NCBI RefSeq assembly: GCF_000620865.1
Contig: NZ_KK211190.1
Span: 1-64,000, forward strand
DNA length: 64,000 nt
Direction: 5' to 3'
From: Exiguobacterium sibiricum 7-3
Lineage (GTDB): Bacteria; Bacillota; Bacilli; Exiguobacteriales; Exiguobacteriaceae
The notes beneath the pieces were generated by a model that did not search any database, was not told the DNA's origin, and worked only from the letters and a program-made list of their open reading frames with translations. Each line of letters starts with the position of its first letter. Position 1 is the first letter of the stretch. The position numbers and the translations under genes were made by a program. Positions 11,712-21,796 of this stretch are shown here, in pieces.

Positions 11712-12566
11712 ATGAACAAGAGAACTAAGATTTGGCTGACTCTCGGATTGATGTCCGTACTCGCGGTCGTTCTATCCGGTTGTACACCTGGGACATACGG
11801 AACAGGTGAACCGATTACTGGTGATACAGAAGGTTTCTGGAAACATTACTTTGTTTGGCCGATGGCTTGGCTCATTCGTGAAATTTCGCATTTCTTTAAT
11901 GGGGATTATGGAATCGGAATCATCGTCACGACGTTACTTGTTCGTCTCGTCATCCTGCCGTTGATGATCAAACAGACGAAGAGCATGGGTGGAATGCAGG
12001 TCATTCAACCGGAAATGGTCAAATTACGTGAAAAATACAGTTCGAAAGATCAGGAAACACAGCAGAAATTGCAACAGGAAATGATGAAGCTGTATCAAGA
12101 GCACAATGTCAATCCGCTTGCCGGCTGTTTACCGATCTTGATTCAAATGCCGATTTTGATTGCCTTCTATAATGCAATCATCTATACACCGGCAATTTTC
12201 CAGCATACGTTCCTTTGGTTCGATCTTGGAAAACCAGATCCGTATTTTATCTTACCGATCTTATCGGCCATCTTTACGTACCTGCAACAAAAACTTTCGA
12301 TGGCGGGACAAGATGACAACCCACAGATGAAAATCATGTTGTACGTCTTCCCGATCATGATCTTCGTCATGGGTGTGACGTTACCATCTGCCTTGTCTCT
12401 ATACTGGGTCGTCGGTTACATCTTCTCCATTATCGTGACGGTTGCCATCATGAAGCCAATGCGTGAGAAGATCAAAGCGCAGACGGAAGCAACGATTGCT
12501 TCAAAACGTGAACAAGAAGCGGCAAATGCTGCTCCTGCTCCAAAAAAACCGAAAAAGAAACGTTAA
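11712..12566 (+). CDS. yidC: Membrane protein insertase YidC/SpoIIIJ
   Basis: A 284-residue YidC/Oxa1/Alb3 family insertase that places proteins in the cytoplasmic membrane with or without SecYEG. It starts with a lipoprotein signal peptide with lipobox LSGC (Cys24), as in Gram-positive YidC1. The conserved core includes GIGIIVTTLLVRLVILPLM, the cytosolic hairpin (QEMMKLYQEHNVNPLAGCLP) and further membrane segments, ending in a basic tail (PKKPKKKR). TAGGAGGAAT precedes the ATG. In B. subtilis jag follows; here a terminator and then mnmE follow. Confidence 0.95.
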   Translation: MNKRTKIWLTLGLMSVLAVVLSGCTPGTYGTGEPITGDTEGFWKHYFVWPMAWLIREISHFFNGDYGIGIIVTTLLVRLVILPLMIKQTKSMGGMQVIQPEMVKLREKYSSKDQETQQKLQQEMMKLYQEHNVNPLAGCLPILIQMPILIAFYNAIIYTPAIFQHTFLWFDLGKPDPYFILPILSAIFTYLQQKLSMAGQDDNPQMKIMLYVFPIMIFVMGVTLPSALSLYWVVGYIFSIIVTVAIMKPMREKIKAQTEATIASKREQEAANAAPAPKKPKKKR

Positions 12567-12575
12567 CAACAAGTA

Positions 12576-12616
12576 AGAGCGATACTCCGTTTTACAGAGT
12601 GTCGCTCTTTTTCTTT
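12576..12616 (+). terminator. yidC terminator
   Basis: AGAGCGATACTC and GAGTGTCGCTCT form a stem followed by a T-rich run. Confidence 0.75.
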
Positions 12617-12714
12617 TGCGCTATTTCGTGTATAGTTGTCACGTTATACCCATTTATAGATTCCTGAACATTTAACTATAGAAAAGATTGCAGAAAACGA
12701 GGTGTGAACAACTG

Positions 12715-14097
12715 ATGATGGAATTTGATACGATAGCCGCCATTTCGACGCCGATGGGTGAAGGAGCGATTGCGATCGTCCGTTTATCCGGTCCTAAAGC
12801 AGTCGAAACAGCCGATCGCGTCTACCGCGGTGCCAACCGGTTGAATGAAGTCCCGACACATACGATTCATTACGGCAAGTTGGTTGAACAGACGACAGAA
12901 CAAGTCGTCGATGAAGTCATGGTCAGTGTCATGCGGGCACCGAAAACCTTTACGCGGGAAGATGTCGTCGAACTGAATTGTCACGGCGGAATCGTGGCCG
13001 TCAATCGGGTGCTCGAACTGATTCTCGAACAACCGGACGTCCGTCTTGCAGAACCGGGTGAATTCACGAAACGGGCTTTCCTGAACGGTCGGATTGACTT
13101 GTCCCAGGCAGAGGCCGTCATGGACTTGATCCGGGCGAAAACGGACCGGGCGATGACGGTCGCGGTTGGTCAAATCGAAGGACGGTTATCGAAACTCGTC
13201 CAAGATTTACGCGAACAATTGTTGCAGACGATTGCTTCGATTGAAGTCAACATCGACTATCCGGAATATGATGCGGAAGAAATGACACAGCAAATCGTTC
13301 AAAAAGATGCGGGTGAAGTTCGCCGTATTCTAACGGAACTGTTGTCGACGGCGCGACAGGGAAAAATCCTGCGGGAAGGCTTGTCGACCGCGATCATCGG
13401 ACGTCCGAATGTCGGGAAATCGTCTTTGCTCAACACATTGGTGCAAGAAGCAAAAGCCATTGTCACGGATATTGCCGGGACGACACGGGATACGATCGAA
13501 GAATACGTCAATGTCCGCGGTGTACCGCTGAAATTAATTGATACGGCCGGTATCCGGGAAACGGAAGATATCGTCGAGCGGATGGGTGTCGAAAAATCGC
13601 GGCAAGCGTTAAACTCAGCTGACTTGATTTTACTCGTCTTAAACGGAAATGATGCATTGACGGAAGAAGATGTCTTATTATTCGAAGCCATTCGGGGCAT
13701 GAACGCCATTATCATCGTCAATAAAAGTGATTTAACACAAGCGATTGATCTGATGCGTGTCAATGAGTTAGCAGACGGTCGTCCCGTCGTTACGACATCA
13801 CTTCTCGAAGAAGCAGGAGTCATGGATCTGGAAGCGGCGATTGCCGCGCTCTTCTTTGAACAAGGGGTCGAAGGACAGGACATGACCTACGTATCGAATG
13901 CCCGTCACATTCAACTCATCAAACAGGCGAGCCAAATGATTGAAGATGCACTCGGTGCGGCAGAAGCGTCGATGCCGATTGATATGGTCCAAATCGATTT
14001 ACGCCGGGCGTGGGATACGCTCGGTGAAATCAATGGCGATACGGCGCAAGACAGTTTACTCGATAAATTATTCTCACAATTTTGTTTAGGGAAATAA
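12715..14097 (+). CDS. mnmE: tRNA modification GTPase MnmE (TrmE)
   Basis: A 460-residue GTPase that, with MnmG, makes the 5-(carboxymethyl)aminomethyl group on wobble uridine 34 of tRNAs. There is an N-terminal tetrahydrofolate-binding domain, then a G domain ([36 protein letters not shown]) inserted in a helical domain. The C-terminal FCLGK carries the conserved Cys. The ATG at 12715 has GAGGTG ten bases upstream; ATG 12718 is possible, and the TTG at 12688 is unlikely. It stands directly before mnmG. Confidence 0.95.
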   Translation: MMEFDTIAAISTPMGEGAIAIVRLSGPKAVETADRVYRGANRLNEVPTHTIHYGKLVEQTTEQVVDEVMVSVMRAPKTFTREDVVELNCHGGIVAVNRVLELILEQPDVRLAEPGEFTKRAFLNGRIDLSQAEAVMDLIRAKTDRAMTVAVGQIEGRLSKLVQDLREQLLQTIASIEVNIDYPEYDAEEMTQQIVQKDAGEVRRILTELLSTARQGKILREGLSTAIIGRPNVGKSSLLNTLVQEAKAIVTDIAGTTRDTIEEYVNVRGVPLKLIDTAGIRETEDIVERMGVEKSRQALNSADLILLVLNGNDALTEEDVLLFEAIRGMNAIIIVNKSDLTQAIDLMRVNELADGRPVVTTSLLEEAGVMDLEAAIAALFFEQGVEGQDMTYVSNARHIQLIKQASQMIEDALGAAEASMPIDMVQIDLRRAWDTLGEINGDTAQDSLLDKLFSQFCLGK

Positions 14098-14139
14098 GTG
14101 TTGTCAGGTTGTTGATTTTTAAAAGGAGGAACTACAGTT

Positions 14140-16026
14140 ATGGCTTATCAAGCAGGCGAATTCGATGTCATCGTCATCGGAGCCGGTCATGCAGGGATTG
14201 AAGCATCTCTTGCAGCCGCCCGTATGGGTTCAAAAACCGTCATGTTGACGATGAACCCCGACATGGTCGGATTCATGTATTGTAATCCGTCAATCGGCGG
14301 TCCGGCAAAAGGAATCGTTGTCCGGGAAATCGATGCCCTCGGCGGAGAAATGGCACGGGCAATCGACGCGACGTACATTCAAATGAAAATGCTTAACACA
14401 TCAAAAGGTCCTGCTGTTCGCGCACTTCGGGCACAGGCAGATAAATTCGAGTACCAAAACCGGATGAAAAAAGCGCTCGAAGACGAACCGAATCTGTTAT
14501 TACGCCAAGCACTCGTCGAGCGGTTAATCATCGAAGACGATACGTGTGTCGGCGTCGTCACGAATACAGGGGCCGAGTACCGGGCAAAAGCGGTCATCAT
14601 CACGACCGGAACGTTCATGCGCGGGAAAATCATCATCGGTGAACTGTCGTACGAGAGTGGTCCGAACAACCAGATGCCGTCGGTCAACTTGTCGAAACAC
14701 CTGGAAGAACTCGGCTTCGAGCTCGCCCGTTTCAAAACCGGTACACCACCCCGGATCGACGGGAAAACGATCGATTATTCGAAAACGGAAATCCAACCGG
14801 GTGATGCTGTCGCATTGCCGTTCAGTCATGAAACGACACAGATGATCACGGAACAGATTCCATGCTGGTTGACGTATACAACGGAATACACACACCAGTT
14901 GATCGATGCGAATCTACACCGTTCCCCGATGTTTTCCGGCATGATTAAAGGAACGGGTCCGCGTTACTGTCCGTCAATCGAAGATAAGGTCGTCCGGTTC
15001 AGCGATAAACCGCGTCACCAGATTTTCCTTGAGCCGGAAGGCCGTGACACGGAAGAAGTCTATGTCCAAGGACTTTCAACGAGTCTGCCGGAAGACGTTC
15101 AACATGATATTTTACGGTCGATTCCGGGTCTTGAGAAATCAGAAATGATGCGTCCCGGTTATGCGATCGAATATGATGCGGTCGTTCCGACACAACTCTG
15201 GCCGACACTGGAAACAAAACGGATTGCCGGATTATTCACGGCCGGACAAATTAACGGGACAAGCGGCTACGAAGAAGCAGCCGGACAAGGCATCATGGCC
15301 GGAATTAACGCTGCCTTGAAAGTCCAGGAAAGAGATCCACTCATTCTGTCCCGTTCACAAGGATATATCGGCGTCATGATCGATGATCTCGTGACAAAAG
15401 GAACGAATGAACCCTATCGTCTGTTGACGTCACGTGCCGAATACCGGTTATTGTTGCGTCATGACAATGCCGATTTACGTTTATCCGATATCGGACATGA
15501 GCTCGGACTGATCAACGAGACACGACACGCAAAACTGGCCGAGAAAAAAGAAGAAATCAAGCGGGAAATGAAACGACTCGAAAAAGTCGTCATCAAAGCA
15601 ACGAGTGATGTCAATGAACGGCTGACAGAAATCGGTGTTTCTCCGTTAAAAGAGGCATTACATGCCATCACCTTACTGAAACGTCCGGAAATCACGTATG
15701 CGATGATTGCGGAAATGACACCGGCACCAGTCGCACTCTCTCCGGAAGCAGCCGAACAGGTTGAAATCCAGGTCAAATATGCCGGTTATATCGACAAACA
15801 GTTGGATCAAGTCGAGCGGATGATGCGGATGGAGAAAAAACGGATTCCAGAACGTCTTGATTACGATGTCATCAGTGGTCTCGCCATTGAAGCGAAACAA
15901 AAACTAAACCAAGTGCGTCCGCTCTCGATCGGACAAGCATCACGAATTTCAGGGGTCAATCCGTCTGATATTTCGATTTTGCTCGTCTATATCGAACAAG
16001 GCCAATACGCATTGACTGCGGAGTGA
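14140..16026 (+). CDS. mnmG: tRNA uridine-5-carboxymethylaminomethyl synthase subunit MnmG (GidA)
   Basis: The 628-residue FAD-binding partner of MnmE. The Rossmann dinucleotide motif is [19 protein letters not shown] at residues 12-30, with the family blocks [19 protein letters not shown] and [11 protein letters not shown]. The C-terminal helical GidA-associated domain is complete. AAAGGAGGAACT precedes the ATG. It is co-transcribed with mnmE and rsmG. Confidence 0.97.
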   Translation: MAYQAGEFDVIVIGAGHAGIEASLAAARMGSKTVMLTMNPDMVGFMYCNPSIGGPAKGIVVREIDALGGEMARAIDATYIQMKMLNTSKGPAVRALRAQADKFEYQNRMKKALEDEPNLLLRQALVERLIIEDDTCVGVVTNTGAEYRAKAVIITTGTFMRGKIIIGELSYESGPNNQMPSVNLSKHLEELGFELARFKTGTPPRIDGKTIDYSKTEIQPGDAVALPFSHETTQMITEQIPCWLTYTTEYTHQLIDANLHRSPMFSGMIKGTGPRYCPSIEDKVVRFSDKPRHQIFLEPEGRDTEEVYVQGLSTSLPEDVQHDILRSIPGLEKSEMMRPGYAIEYDAVVPTQLWPTLETKRIAGLFTAGQINGTSGYEEAAGQGIMAGINAALKVQERDPLILSRSQGYIGVMIDDLVTKGTNEPYRLLTSRAEYRLLLRHDNADLRLSDIGHELGLINETRHAKLAEKKEEIKREMKRLEKVVIKATSDVNERLTEIGVSPLKEALHAITLLKRPEITYAMIAEMTPAPVALSPEAAEQVEIQVKYAGYIDKQLDQVERMMRMEKKRIPERLDYDVISGLAIEAKQKLNQVRPLSIGQASRISGVNPSDISILLVYIEQGQYALTAE

Positions 16027-16031
16027 AGAGA

Positions 16032-16748
16032 ATGAATCAACAGCAATTCGTAACCGCATTAGCGGATCAAGGACTCGAAGTCTCAGAGCATCAATTGCAA
16101 CAGTTCCGACGGTATTATGAACTACTCGTCGAATGGAACGAAAAAATGAATTTGACGGCGATCACGGATGAGGAAGGTGTTTATCTGAAACACTTTTACG
16201 ATTCGATCACAGCGGCATTCTACTTTGACTTCACGAAAGTCGAAACGGTCTGTGACGTCGGTGCCGGCGCCGGTTTCCCGAGTTTGCCAATCAAAATCAT
16301 GTTCCCGCATCTGAAAGTCACGATCATCGATTCACTCAATAAACGGATCGGCTTCTTGAACATGCTCGCGACGGAACTTGAGCTCGAAGGCGTCGCCTTC
16401 CACCACGGACGTGCCGAAGAATTCGGGAAAAATAAACAGTTCCGGGAACATTTTGATGTTGTGACAGCGCGTGCCGTTGCCCGGATGTCGGTTCTTGCGG
16501 AATACTGTTTACCGCTTGCGAAAGTCGGCGGGCAATTCGTCGCTTTAAAAGCCGCGAAACTGGGTGAAGAACTGGAAGAGGGCGCGACGGCCTTGAAGGT
16601 GTTGGGTGGAAATTTGCGGGAAAGTTTCCAATTCCAATTGCCAGGGGAAGAAAGTGAGCGTAATATCGTAATTGTCGATAAAAAACGATTAACACCCGGG
16701 AAATATCCGCGTAAAGCAGGTACACCGGCAAAAGATCCACTGGGTTAA
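16032..16748 (+). CDS. rsmG: 16S rRNA (guanine527-N7)-methyltransferase RsmG (GidB)
   Basis: A 238-residue SAM-dependent methyltransferase acting on G527 of 16S rRNA. The N terminus contains the family segment [18 protein letters not shown]; the SAM-binding loop is [14 protein letters not shown], followed by the TIIDSLNKR motif. ATG 16032 (MNQQQF) aligns with the usual start; the GTG at 16023 overlaps the mnmG stop and is less likely. Loss of this gene gives low-level streptomycin resistance in other bacteria; here it is intact. Confidence 0.95.
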   Translation: MNQQQFVTALADQGLEVSEHQLQQFRRYYELLVEWNEKMNLTAITDEEGVYLKHFYDSITAAFYFDFTKVETVCDVGAGAGFPSLPIKIMFPHLKVTIIDSLNKRIGFLNMLATELELEGVAFHHGRAEEFGKNKQFREHFDVVTARAVARMSVLAEYCLPLAKVGGQFVALKAAKLGEELEEGATALKVLGGNLRESFQFQLPGEESERNIVIVDKKRLTPGKYPRKAGTPAKDPLG

Positions 16749-16752
16749 ACAC

Positions 16753-16768
16753 CGTTTCACGTGAAACG
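16753..16768. promoter_or_regulatory. parS site between rsmG and noc
   Basis: CGTTTCACGTGAAACG contains the perfect 14-base parS core palindrome GTTTCACGTGAAAC (16754-16767). It sits just upstream of noc and about 0.9 kb before parB, the common place for a parS site. Confidence 0.9.
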
Positions 16769-16796
16769 ATGACTGATGAAGGCGAGGTACACCAAC

Positions 16797-17633
16797 GTGA
16801 AGAATGCAATTGCCAAACTGCTCGGTAAGGGAGGACAAACCGTTTCCCTAGAGCTAGATCCACAAGATACCGTCCGTGAGTTGAAGTTAACGGAATTGGT
16901 CGCCAACCAGTTCCAACCGCGGACCGTCTTTGACGGGGAACGGATTACCGAACTAGCGACCACGATTGAAGAACATGGTTTACTGCAACCGATTGTCGTC
17001 CGAAAACAAGGCGAAGGATATGAAATCATCGCCGGCGAACGCCGTTTTCGGGCGGTTCAATCGCTCGGATGGGAGACGATTCCCGCTATCATTAAACAGA
17101 TGACAGACGAGACGACGGCTGCCCTCGCACTCATCGAAAATCTACAACGTGAAGAATTGACGCCAATCGAAGAAGCGGAAGCATATGCGCGGTTGCTTGC
17201 GATGCAAGAAATCACACAGGAAGTGCTGGCGCGCAGACTTGGACGGAGCCAGTCGACGATTGCGAACAAGCTTCGTTTACTGCGATTGCCGGAAACGGTC
17301 CGTGAAGCCCTGAAACAACGGAAAATCACGGAACGCCATGCGCGGGCCCTCCTGCCGTTAAAAGCAGCTGACTTACAGCTTCAAGTGTTGGTTGAAATCA
17401 TTGAACGAGAATGGAACGTCAAAGAGACGGAACAACGGGTTGAACGGTTGTTGACACCAAAAGTTCCGAAAAAGCGTCATAAAAGCTTTGCCCGGGATAC
17501 GCGGATCGCTTTAAATACGATTCGTGATTCTGTGGATATGATTGAACGGACCGGTTTGACGGTCGAAAAAGAAGAAGTCGATTGTGAAGAATATGTCGAG
17601 GTGCGGATCCGCATCGTGAAGGCACGTCCGTAA
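16797..17633 (+). CDS. noc: Nucleoid occlusion protein Noc (ParB family)
   Basis: A 278-residue ParB-family protein. The CTP-binding N-terminal domain has FQPRT, GLLQPIVVR and IIAGERRFRAVQ; a helix-turn-helix follows (QEVLARRLGRSQSTIANKLRLL). It is assigned as Noc and not ParB by its place right after rsmG, the lack of the NPxQPR-type motif seen in the next gene, and an N-terminal extension (NAIAKLLGKGG) that may be the membrane-targeting amphipathic helix. Noc blocks FtsZ assembly over the nucleoid. GTG 16797 is chosen because GGCGAGG lies nine bases upstream. It forms a pair with parB, 41 bases downstream, with no soj between. Confidence 0.88.
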   Translation: MKNAIAKLLGKGGQTVSLELDPQDTVRELKLTELVANQFQPRTVFDGERITELATTIEEHGLLQPIVVRKQGEGYEIIAGERRFRAVQSLGWETIPAIIKQMTDETTAALALIENLQREELTPIEEAEAYARLLAMQEITQEVLARRLGRSQSTIANKLRLLRLPETVREALKQRKITERHARALLPLKAADLQLQVLVEIIEREWNVKETEQRVERLLTPKVPKKRHKSFARDTRIALNTIRDSVDMIERTGLTVEKEEVDCEEYVEVRIRIVKARP

Positions 17634-17674
17634 ACTAGCGGTCGTGCCTTCCGCTACGTTTAGGAGAGATTAGC

Positions 17675-18439
17675 ATGAATGAAATACCGATTGGAGCCAT
17701 CCGACCGAATCCGGGGCAACCGCGGAAACAGTTCCACGAGAAAGCGTTGGCAGAACTCGCCAATTCCTTGACACGCCATGGAATGATTCAACCGATTGTC
17801 GTTCGTCCACGTGAGGGATTTTACGAAATCATCGCCGGTGAACGTCGTTATCAAGCTGCAAAACAGGCCGGATTTAATCGTGTCCCGGTCTTGATTATCG
17901 AAGCGAACGAAACCCGTGTCATGGAACTGGCACTGATCGAAAATATCCAACGTGCCGACTTGAGTGCGATTGAAGAAGCGATGGCTTACGCAGAGATGCT
18001 CGAAGAGTTTAACGTCACGCAGGCGGAACTGGCGAACCGGGTCGGAAAAAGCCGTTCCCACATCACGAACAGTCTCCGTTTATTGCAGTTACCGGCCGAG
18101 GTTCAGCAAGCCGTCATGGAAGAACGGTTATCGATGGGGCATGCACGGGCTTTATTGTCCTTAAAACAGCCACTGAAGATTGAACGGATGGCGGAACGCG
18201 TCATGCGTGAAAACTGGAATGTCCGGCGCCTCGAGCAAGAGTTGCGTGAAAAAAAACAGGTGCGTCCGGCAGCCAAACAGTCAACGGAACTGGATTTCAT
18301 CGAAGAGACGTTACGGGAACGGATTGGGGCGACTGTTCGCATCAAGATGGCGAAACAAGCCGGAAAACTCGAAATTGATTTTACGGACGAGGACGATTTA
18401 AACCGAATTCTTGAACTGCTTTTACCCGAAGAAGATTAA
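17675..18439 (+). CDS. parB: Chromosome partitioning protein ParB (Spo0J)
   Basis: A 254-residue parS-binding CTPase for chromosome segregation and SMC loading. It has the ParB boxes NPGQPRKQF, MIQPIVVR and IIAGERRYQAA, then LIENIQRADLSAIEEA, a helix-turn-helix (TQAELANRVGKSRSHITNSL) and a C-terminal dimerisation domain. TTAGGAGAGA precedes the ATG. ParA (soj), which normally precedes this gene, is not encoded here or elsewhere in the window. Confidence 0.95.
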   Translation: MNEIPIGAIRPNPGQPRKQFHEKALAELANSLTRHGMIQPIVVRPREGFYEIIAGERRYQAAKQAGFNRVPVLIIEANETRVMELALIENIQRADLSAIEEAMAYAEMLEEFNVTQAELANRVGKSRSHITNSLRLLQLPAEVQQAVMEERLSMGHARALLSLKQPLKIERMAERVMRENWNVRRLEQELREKKQVRPAAKQSTELDFIEETLRERIGATVRIKMAKQAGKLEIDFTDEDDLNRILELLLPEED

Positions 18440-18443
18440 TAGC

Positions 18444-18487
18444 AAAGGATCCATTCCAGTACTGCACTTGGAATGGATCCTTTTTTT
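18444..18487. terminator. Bidirectional terminator between parB and yyaC
   Basis: GGATCCATTCCA (18447-18458) pairs with TGGAATGGATCC (18469-18480), with A-tract upstream and T-tract downstream, so it can serve both converging genes. Confidence 0.85.
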
Positions 18488-18524
18488 GAAACTTACAGGA
18501 TAAAAGAAAGGAAAAATACTGCCA

Positions 18525-19142
18525 TTAAATCGAGCGTGGTGTGAAGGAGATAGTTGTACGTGTAGTTTCAGCCGCAAGCTTCGTATCGAGCAAGGCAAAG
18601 CTATCGGCAACGAGTTCAGCCAACTCATAAACAAGGTGGAGGCGCGTATTTTGAAGAATCATCATTTCCATGAAGCCACTGACATTGACGACAGCTTTAA
18701 TATTAAAATCACCGACAGCCGGTAATTCTTTTTGGACACCGGCACCAGGAGCAAGCGGACCTTCCGAGAAGAAGACATGACCAACACTCGACAGGCGGCC
18801 GAGACAGGCATCGATGGCGATAACGAGCGGACGGTAATGTGTCGTTTGAATCGAATGAATGGTTTCGGCCAGATTCAAGGCATGGACCGGTTTGGCCAAT
18901 GTCCCGTAGACATGCATGTTCGCCGGTCGATTTTTTTCCAAAAAGGTTCCGACGAGCGGTCCGAGTGAGTCGCCGGTTGACCGGTCGGAACCGATACAGA
19001 CAAGGACGACGGGACGGTTTTCCTTCATGGCATTGACCTGTTCATGCAACTGTTCGGCCAGTCGTTCCTTAGCGAATGGTTCCGTATATTCTAAAAAGAA
19101 AGAATAGGGCTTTTTTTCGTGAGAATGAAAACGGAAATTCAT
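18525..19142 (-). CDS. yyaC: YyaC-like protein (DUF1256, GPR-related fold)
   Basis: A 205-residue protein of the DUF1256/YyaC family, recognised by VLVCIGSDRSTGDSLGPLVGTFL and VIAIDACLGRLSSVGHVF. The fold is related to the germination protease and hydrogenase-maturation proteases; B. subtilis YyaC is linked to sporulation. ATG 19142 (MNFRFHSH) has AAAGGATG eight bases upstream, and the longer reading from 19250 lacks such support. It points towards parB, as at the B. subtilis locus. Its presence is odd if the organism is a non-sporulating Exiguobacterium. Confidence 0.85.
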   Translation of the reverse strand: MNFRFHSHEKKPYSFFLEYTEPFAKERLAEQLHEQVNAMKENRPVVLVCIGSDRSTGDSLGPLVGTFLEKNRPANMHVYGTLAKPVHALNLAETIHSIQTTHYRPLVIAIDACLGRLSSVGHVFFSEGPLAPGAGVQKELPAVGDFNIKAVVNVSGFMEMMILQNTRLHLVYELAELVADSFALLDTKLAAETTRTTISFTPRSI

Positions 19143-19264
19143 CTGGATCATCCTTTCTTCTCCTGGTGTCAGCATCCTGGTGTCGTGGTGAGAGTGAAGG
19201 CATTCTGTAATGATTTTCCTTTCCCGGTTTTTGTGAAAATCTAACGTCAAAATCGGTTCTTTGG

Positions 19265-19292
19265 TTGAAAGTCATTTAAAATCACGTATACT
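19265..19292 (+). promoter_or_regulatory. Promoter of the MscS-type channel gene
   Basis: TTGAAA (19265-19270), a 16-base spacer and TATACT (19287-19292), 34 bases before the start codon. Confidence 0.6.
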
Positions 19293-19326
19293 GTCGTAAT
19301 AGAGAGAAGTCGAAAGGATGGAGAGA

Positions 19327-20256
19327 ATGGCTACCAATAAAGACGTACAGGATTCAGTCGCCCAGGTCGATCGGATTCTAGATCAAGTCATGGACGCAGA
19401 CATGTGGATCCGCTTTGGATTGAAGTTATTGATCGCCGTGATCATTATCGCCGGTTTTTATATACTGATGCGTATTTTAACAGGCGCGGTTTCACGATTG
19501 TTTACGATTCGAAAGATTAATGAACATGATTCGTTGGCACAACGCCAAAATGAAACATTGTTGAAACTGCTCCAAAATGCTATCCGTTATGTTCTTGGTA
19601 TCGTCATGCTCTTGACGGTCCTCAGTCAGTTCGGAATCAACATTACAGGTCTTGTCGCCAGTGCCGGTATCGCCGGACTTGCCATCTCATTTGGGGCGAA
19701 GAACCTGGTTCAGGATATCATTACCGGAGCCTTCATCATTTTCGAACGTCAATTCAAGGTCGGTGACTTTGTCCGTGTCGGTTTGATTGAAGGGGTCGTC
19801 ACAGAACTCGGAATCCGGACGACGAAGTTAAAGGGATTGAATGGAGAAATCCATATCATTCCGAACGGACAAATTCTGCAGGTGACGAACTTTTCCGTCG
19901 ACAACAGTTTTGCTTTAGTCGATGTACAAGTCTCGTATGAAGAAGATTTGGAACGGGTCGAACAGGTCTTGCATCAAATTGCTAACGTGACGACGGAAAA
20001 ATATACAGATATGTTTATTGAGCCGATTCAAATGCTCGGTGTCCAGACACTTGGACCGTCTGAAGTCGTCTACCGTCTGATGGCAGAAGTGCCGCCGATG
20101 CAGCATTTTCAGGCAGGACGCTTGATCCGGAAAGAACTGAAGCAAGGACTCGAACTGGAAGGAATTAAGATTCCGTATCCACGGATGGTCATGATGAATA
20201 CAGAACAAGGGAATGGTGGTCAAGCCGATGATGCCAAAAACGTACAATCTTCATGA
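19327..20256 (+). CDS. Small-conductance mechanosensitive channel (MscS family)
   Basis: A 309-residue channel of the MscS family that releases solutes on hypo-osmotic shock. Three hydrophobic segments are visible (about residues 30-55, 85-105 and 115-140). The third is the pore helix region VASAGIAGLAISFGAKN, and the beta domain follows with FERQFKVGDFVRVG and PNGQILQVTNFS. ATG 19327 (MATNKD) is spaced nine bases from AAGGA; ATG 19318 is also in frame. The tail (EQGNGGQADDAKNVQSS) is polar and overlaps the next gene. Confidence 0.9.
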   Translation: MATNKDVQDSVAQVDRILDQVMDADMWIRFGLKLLIAVIIIAGFYILMRILTGAVSRLFTIRKINEHDSLAQRQNETLLKLLQNAIRYVLGIVMLLTVLSQFGINITGLVASAGIAGLAISFGAKNLVQDIITGAFIIFERQFKVGDFVRVGLIEGVVTELGIRTTKLKGLNGEIHIIPNGQILQVTNFSVDNSFALVDVQVSYEEDLERVEQVLHQIANVTTEKYTDMFIEPIQMLGVQTLGPSEVVYRLMAEVPPMQHFQAGRLIRKELKQGLELEGIKIPYPRMVMMNTEQGNGGQADDAKNVQSS

Positions 20257-20416
20257 TTATGTCGAAATGAAAAAACAACATCCTTGCGGAACGAACCGTT
20301 GGCAAATCATCCGCGTCGGGATGGACATCCGAATTAAATGCCAAGGATGCGGAGCGAGTATCCTGATGCCGCGCCGTGACTTCGATAAGCGTTTAAAAAA
20401 AGTCTTACCCGAATGA
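20231..20416 (+). CDS. DUF951 family protein (YyzM-like)
   Basis: A 61-residue conserved Firmicute protein of unknown function. It has the family pattern MKKQHPCGTNRW, GMDIRIKCQGCGASILMPRRDF, with a CxxC pair and a lone Cys that could bind zinc. The start MPKTYNLHDY is chosen by family length; ATG 20228 is the codon directly before. GGTGG within the end of the channel gene is the likely ribosome site, so translation is coupled. Confidence 0.88.
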   Translation: MPKTYNLHDYVEMKKQHPCGTNRWQIIRVGMDIRIKCQGCGASILMPRRDFDKRLKKVLPE

Positions 20417-20424
20417 ATATGAGC

Positions 20425-20466
20425 AAGCCCCTGTCGACCGGTAAAGGTCTTCAGGGGTTTGTTGCT
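20425..20466 (+). terminator. Terminator after the DUF951 gene
   Basis: An imperfect stem (CCCCTG...CAGGGG, extended by GACC/GGTC) followed by a T-rich stretch. Confidence 0.6.
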
Positions 20467-20554
20467 GTTCCGGTAATCAAATAGAAGATTGCTTGGAACT
20501 ACAGCAAAACGTACATGAAACAATCTTGTCTTTAAAAAAAGAAGACGCATCTCC

Positions 20555-20583
20555 TTGCTTAAAAAAATTGAACTATCTATAAT
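20555..20583 (+). promoter_or_regulatory. ychF promoter
   Basis: TTGCTT (20555-20560), a 17-base spacer and TATAAT (20578-20583). The start codon is 93 bases after the -10, leaving an untranslated leader. Confidence 0.7.
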
Positions 20584-20675
20584 TGTGAAAGATGTGCTGA
20601 CGTGGTGTAATCATTCTACCCACTGCGGCCGCTAGCACGGATTTCCTAGGAAATACCGAAAAGGAGGAATTCCAA

Positions 20676-21776
20676 GTGGGATTAACAGCCGGAATCGTTG
20701 GCTTACCAAACGTAGGAAAATCAACACTTTTTAACGCAATTACACAAGCAGGTGTCGAGGCAGCGAACTACCCGTTCGCAACCATCGACCCGAACGTCGG
20801 TGTCGTCGAGGTGCCGGATGCACGTCTTCGTAAATTGACAGAACTCGTTAATCCGAAGAAAACGATCCCGACCGCATTCGAATTCACGGATATCGCCGGA
20901 ATCGTCAAGGGAGCTTCAAAAGGAGAAGGACTCGGTAACAAATTCTTGGCCAACATTCGTGAAGTCGATGCCATCTGTCAGGTAGTCCGCTGTTTCATCG
21001 ATGAGAACATCACACACGTTTCAGGAAAAGTCTCACCAATCGATGATATTGAAACAATCAATCTTGAATTGATTCTTGCCGATCTCGAATTGGTCGAAAA
21101 ACGGATCCAACGTGTCCAAAAACAAGTGAAATCACGCGATAAAAATGCAGCGGGCGAACTCGAAGCACTTGAAATCGTCTTGGCATTACTGGAAGACGAA
21201 AAACCAGCACGTCTTGCCGAGTTAAACGAAGATCAGGCAGCAATCGTCAAGCATTTCCAATTGCTGACGATGAAACCGATGCTTTATGTCGCAAACGTCG
21301 GTGAAGACGAAGTCGCGGACGCAGACAGCAATGAAAACGTCCGTTTGGTTCGTGAATTCGCGGCGAAAGAAGGCGCAGAAGTCATCATCATCTGTGCCCG
21401 GATCGAAGAAGAGATTGCTGAGCTTGAACCGGAAGAACGTCAAGAGTTCCTCGTTGACCTTGGAATCGAAGAGTCAGGTCTTGACCAGTTGATCCATGCA
21501 GCGTATAACACGCTTGGTCTTGCGACGTACTTCACAGCCGGTGAAAAGGAAGTTCGTGCCTGGACGTTCAAAAAAGGCATGAAAGCGCCGCAATGTGCGG
21601 GCGTCATCCACTCGGACTTCGAACGCGGTTTCATTCGTGCGGAAGTTGTTGCTTACGAAGATTTAGCAGCAGCTGGAAACATGGCGACCGTGAAAGAACA
21701 AGGACGTTACCGTTCTGAAGGGAAAGAATATGTCTTCCAAGACGGCGATGTCGTCACATTCCGCTTCAATGTTTAA
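20676..21776 (+). CDS. ychF: Redox-regulated ATPase/GTPase YchF
   Basis: A 366-residue Obg-family P-loop protein (YchF/OLA1), associated with ribosomes and stress responses; family members prefer ATP. G1 is [14 protein letters not shown] at residues 7-20, with [27 protein letters not shown], a coiled-coil insert ([16 protein letters not shown]) and a C-terminal TGS domain ([20 protein letters not shown]). It starts with GTG 20676, nine bases after AAAGGAGGAA. It has its own promoter and precedes the rpsF operon. Confidence 0.96.
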   Translation: MGLTAGIVGLPNVGKSTLFNAITQAGVEAANYPFATIDPNVGVVEVPDARLRKLTELVNPKKTIPTAFEFTDIAGIVKGASKGEGLGNKFLANIREVDAICQVVRCFIDENITHVSGKVSPIDDIETINLELILADLELVEKRIQRVQKQVKSRDKNAAGELEALEIVLALLEDEKPARLAELNEDQAAIVKHFQLLTMKPMLYVANVGEDEVADADSNENVRLVREFAAKEGAEVIIICARIEEEIAELEPEERQEFLVDLGIEESGLDQLIHAAYNTLGLATYFTAGEKEVRAWTFKKGMKAPQCAGVIHSDFERGFIRAEVVAYEDLAAAGNMATVKEQGRYRSEGKEYVFQDGDVVTFRFNV

Positions 21777-21796
21777 GAGAAGCGAACGAATCGTTA

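Noticed and set aside
13299-13883. Long minus-strand ORF opposite mnmE (about 194 codons), and similar ones opposite ssb, gdpP and mqo.
   Set aside because: They are codon-bias shadows of strongly conserved plus-strand genes and lack ribosome sites.
16690-16706. CCCGGGAAAT-type sequence in rsmG, and another CCCGGG core at about 58187, as Noc-binding sites.
   Set aside because: Only one arm fits the B. subtilis NBS consensus (ATTTCCCGGGAAAT) and both are inside coding regions; too weak without a whole-genome count.
20625-20670. Overlapping NotI/NheI, AvrII and EcoRI recognition sequences before ychF, resembling a vector polylinker.
   Set aside because: The stretch continues seamlessly into the ychF ribosome site and there is no vector sequence; chance restriction sites are enough.
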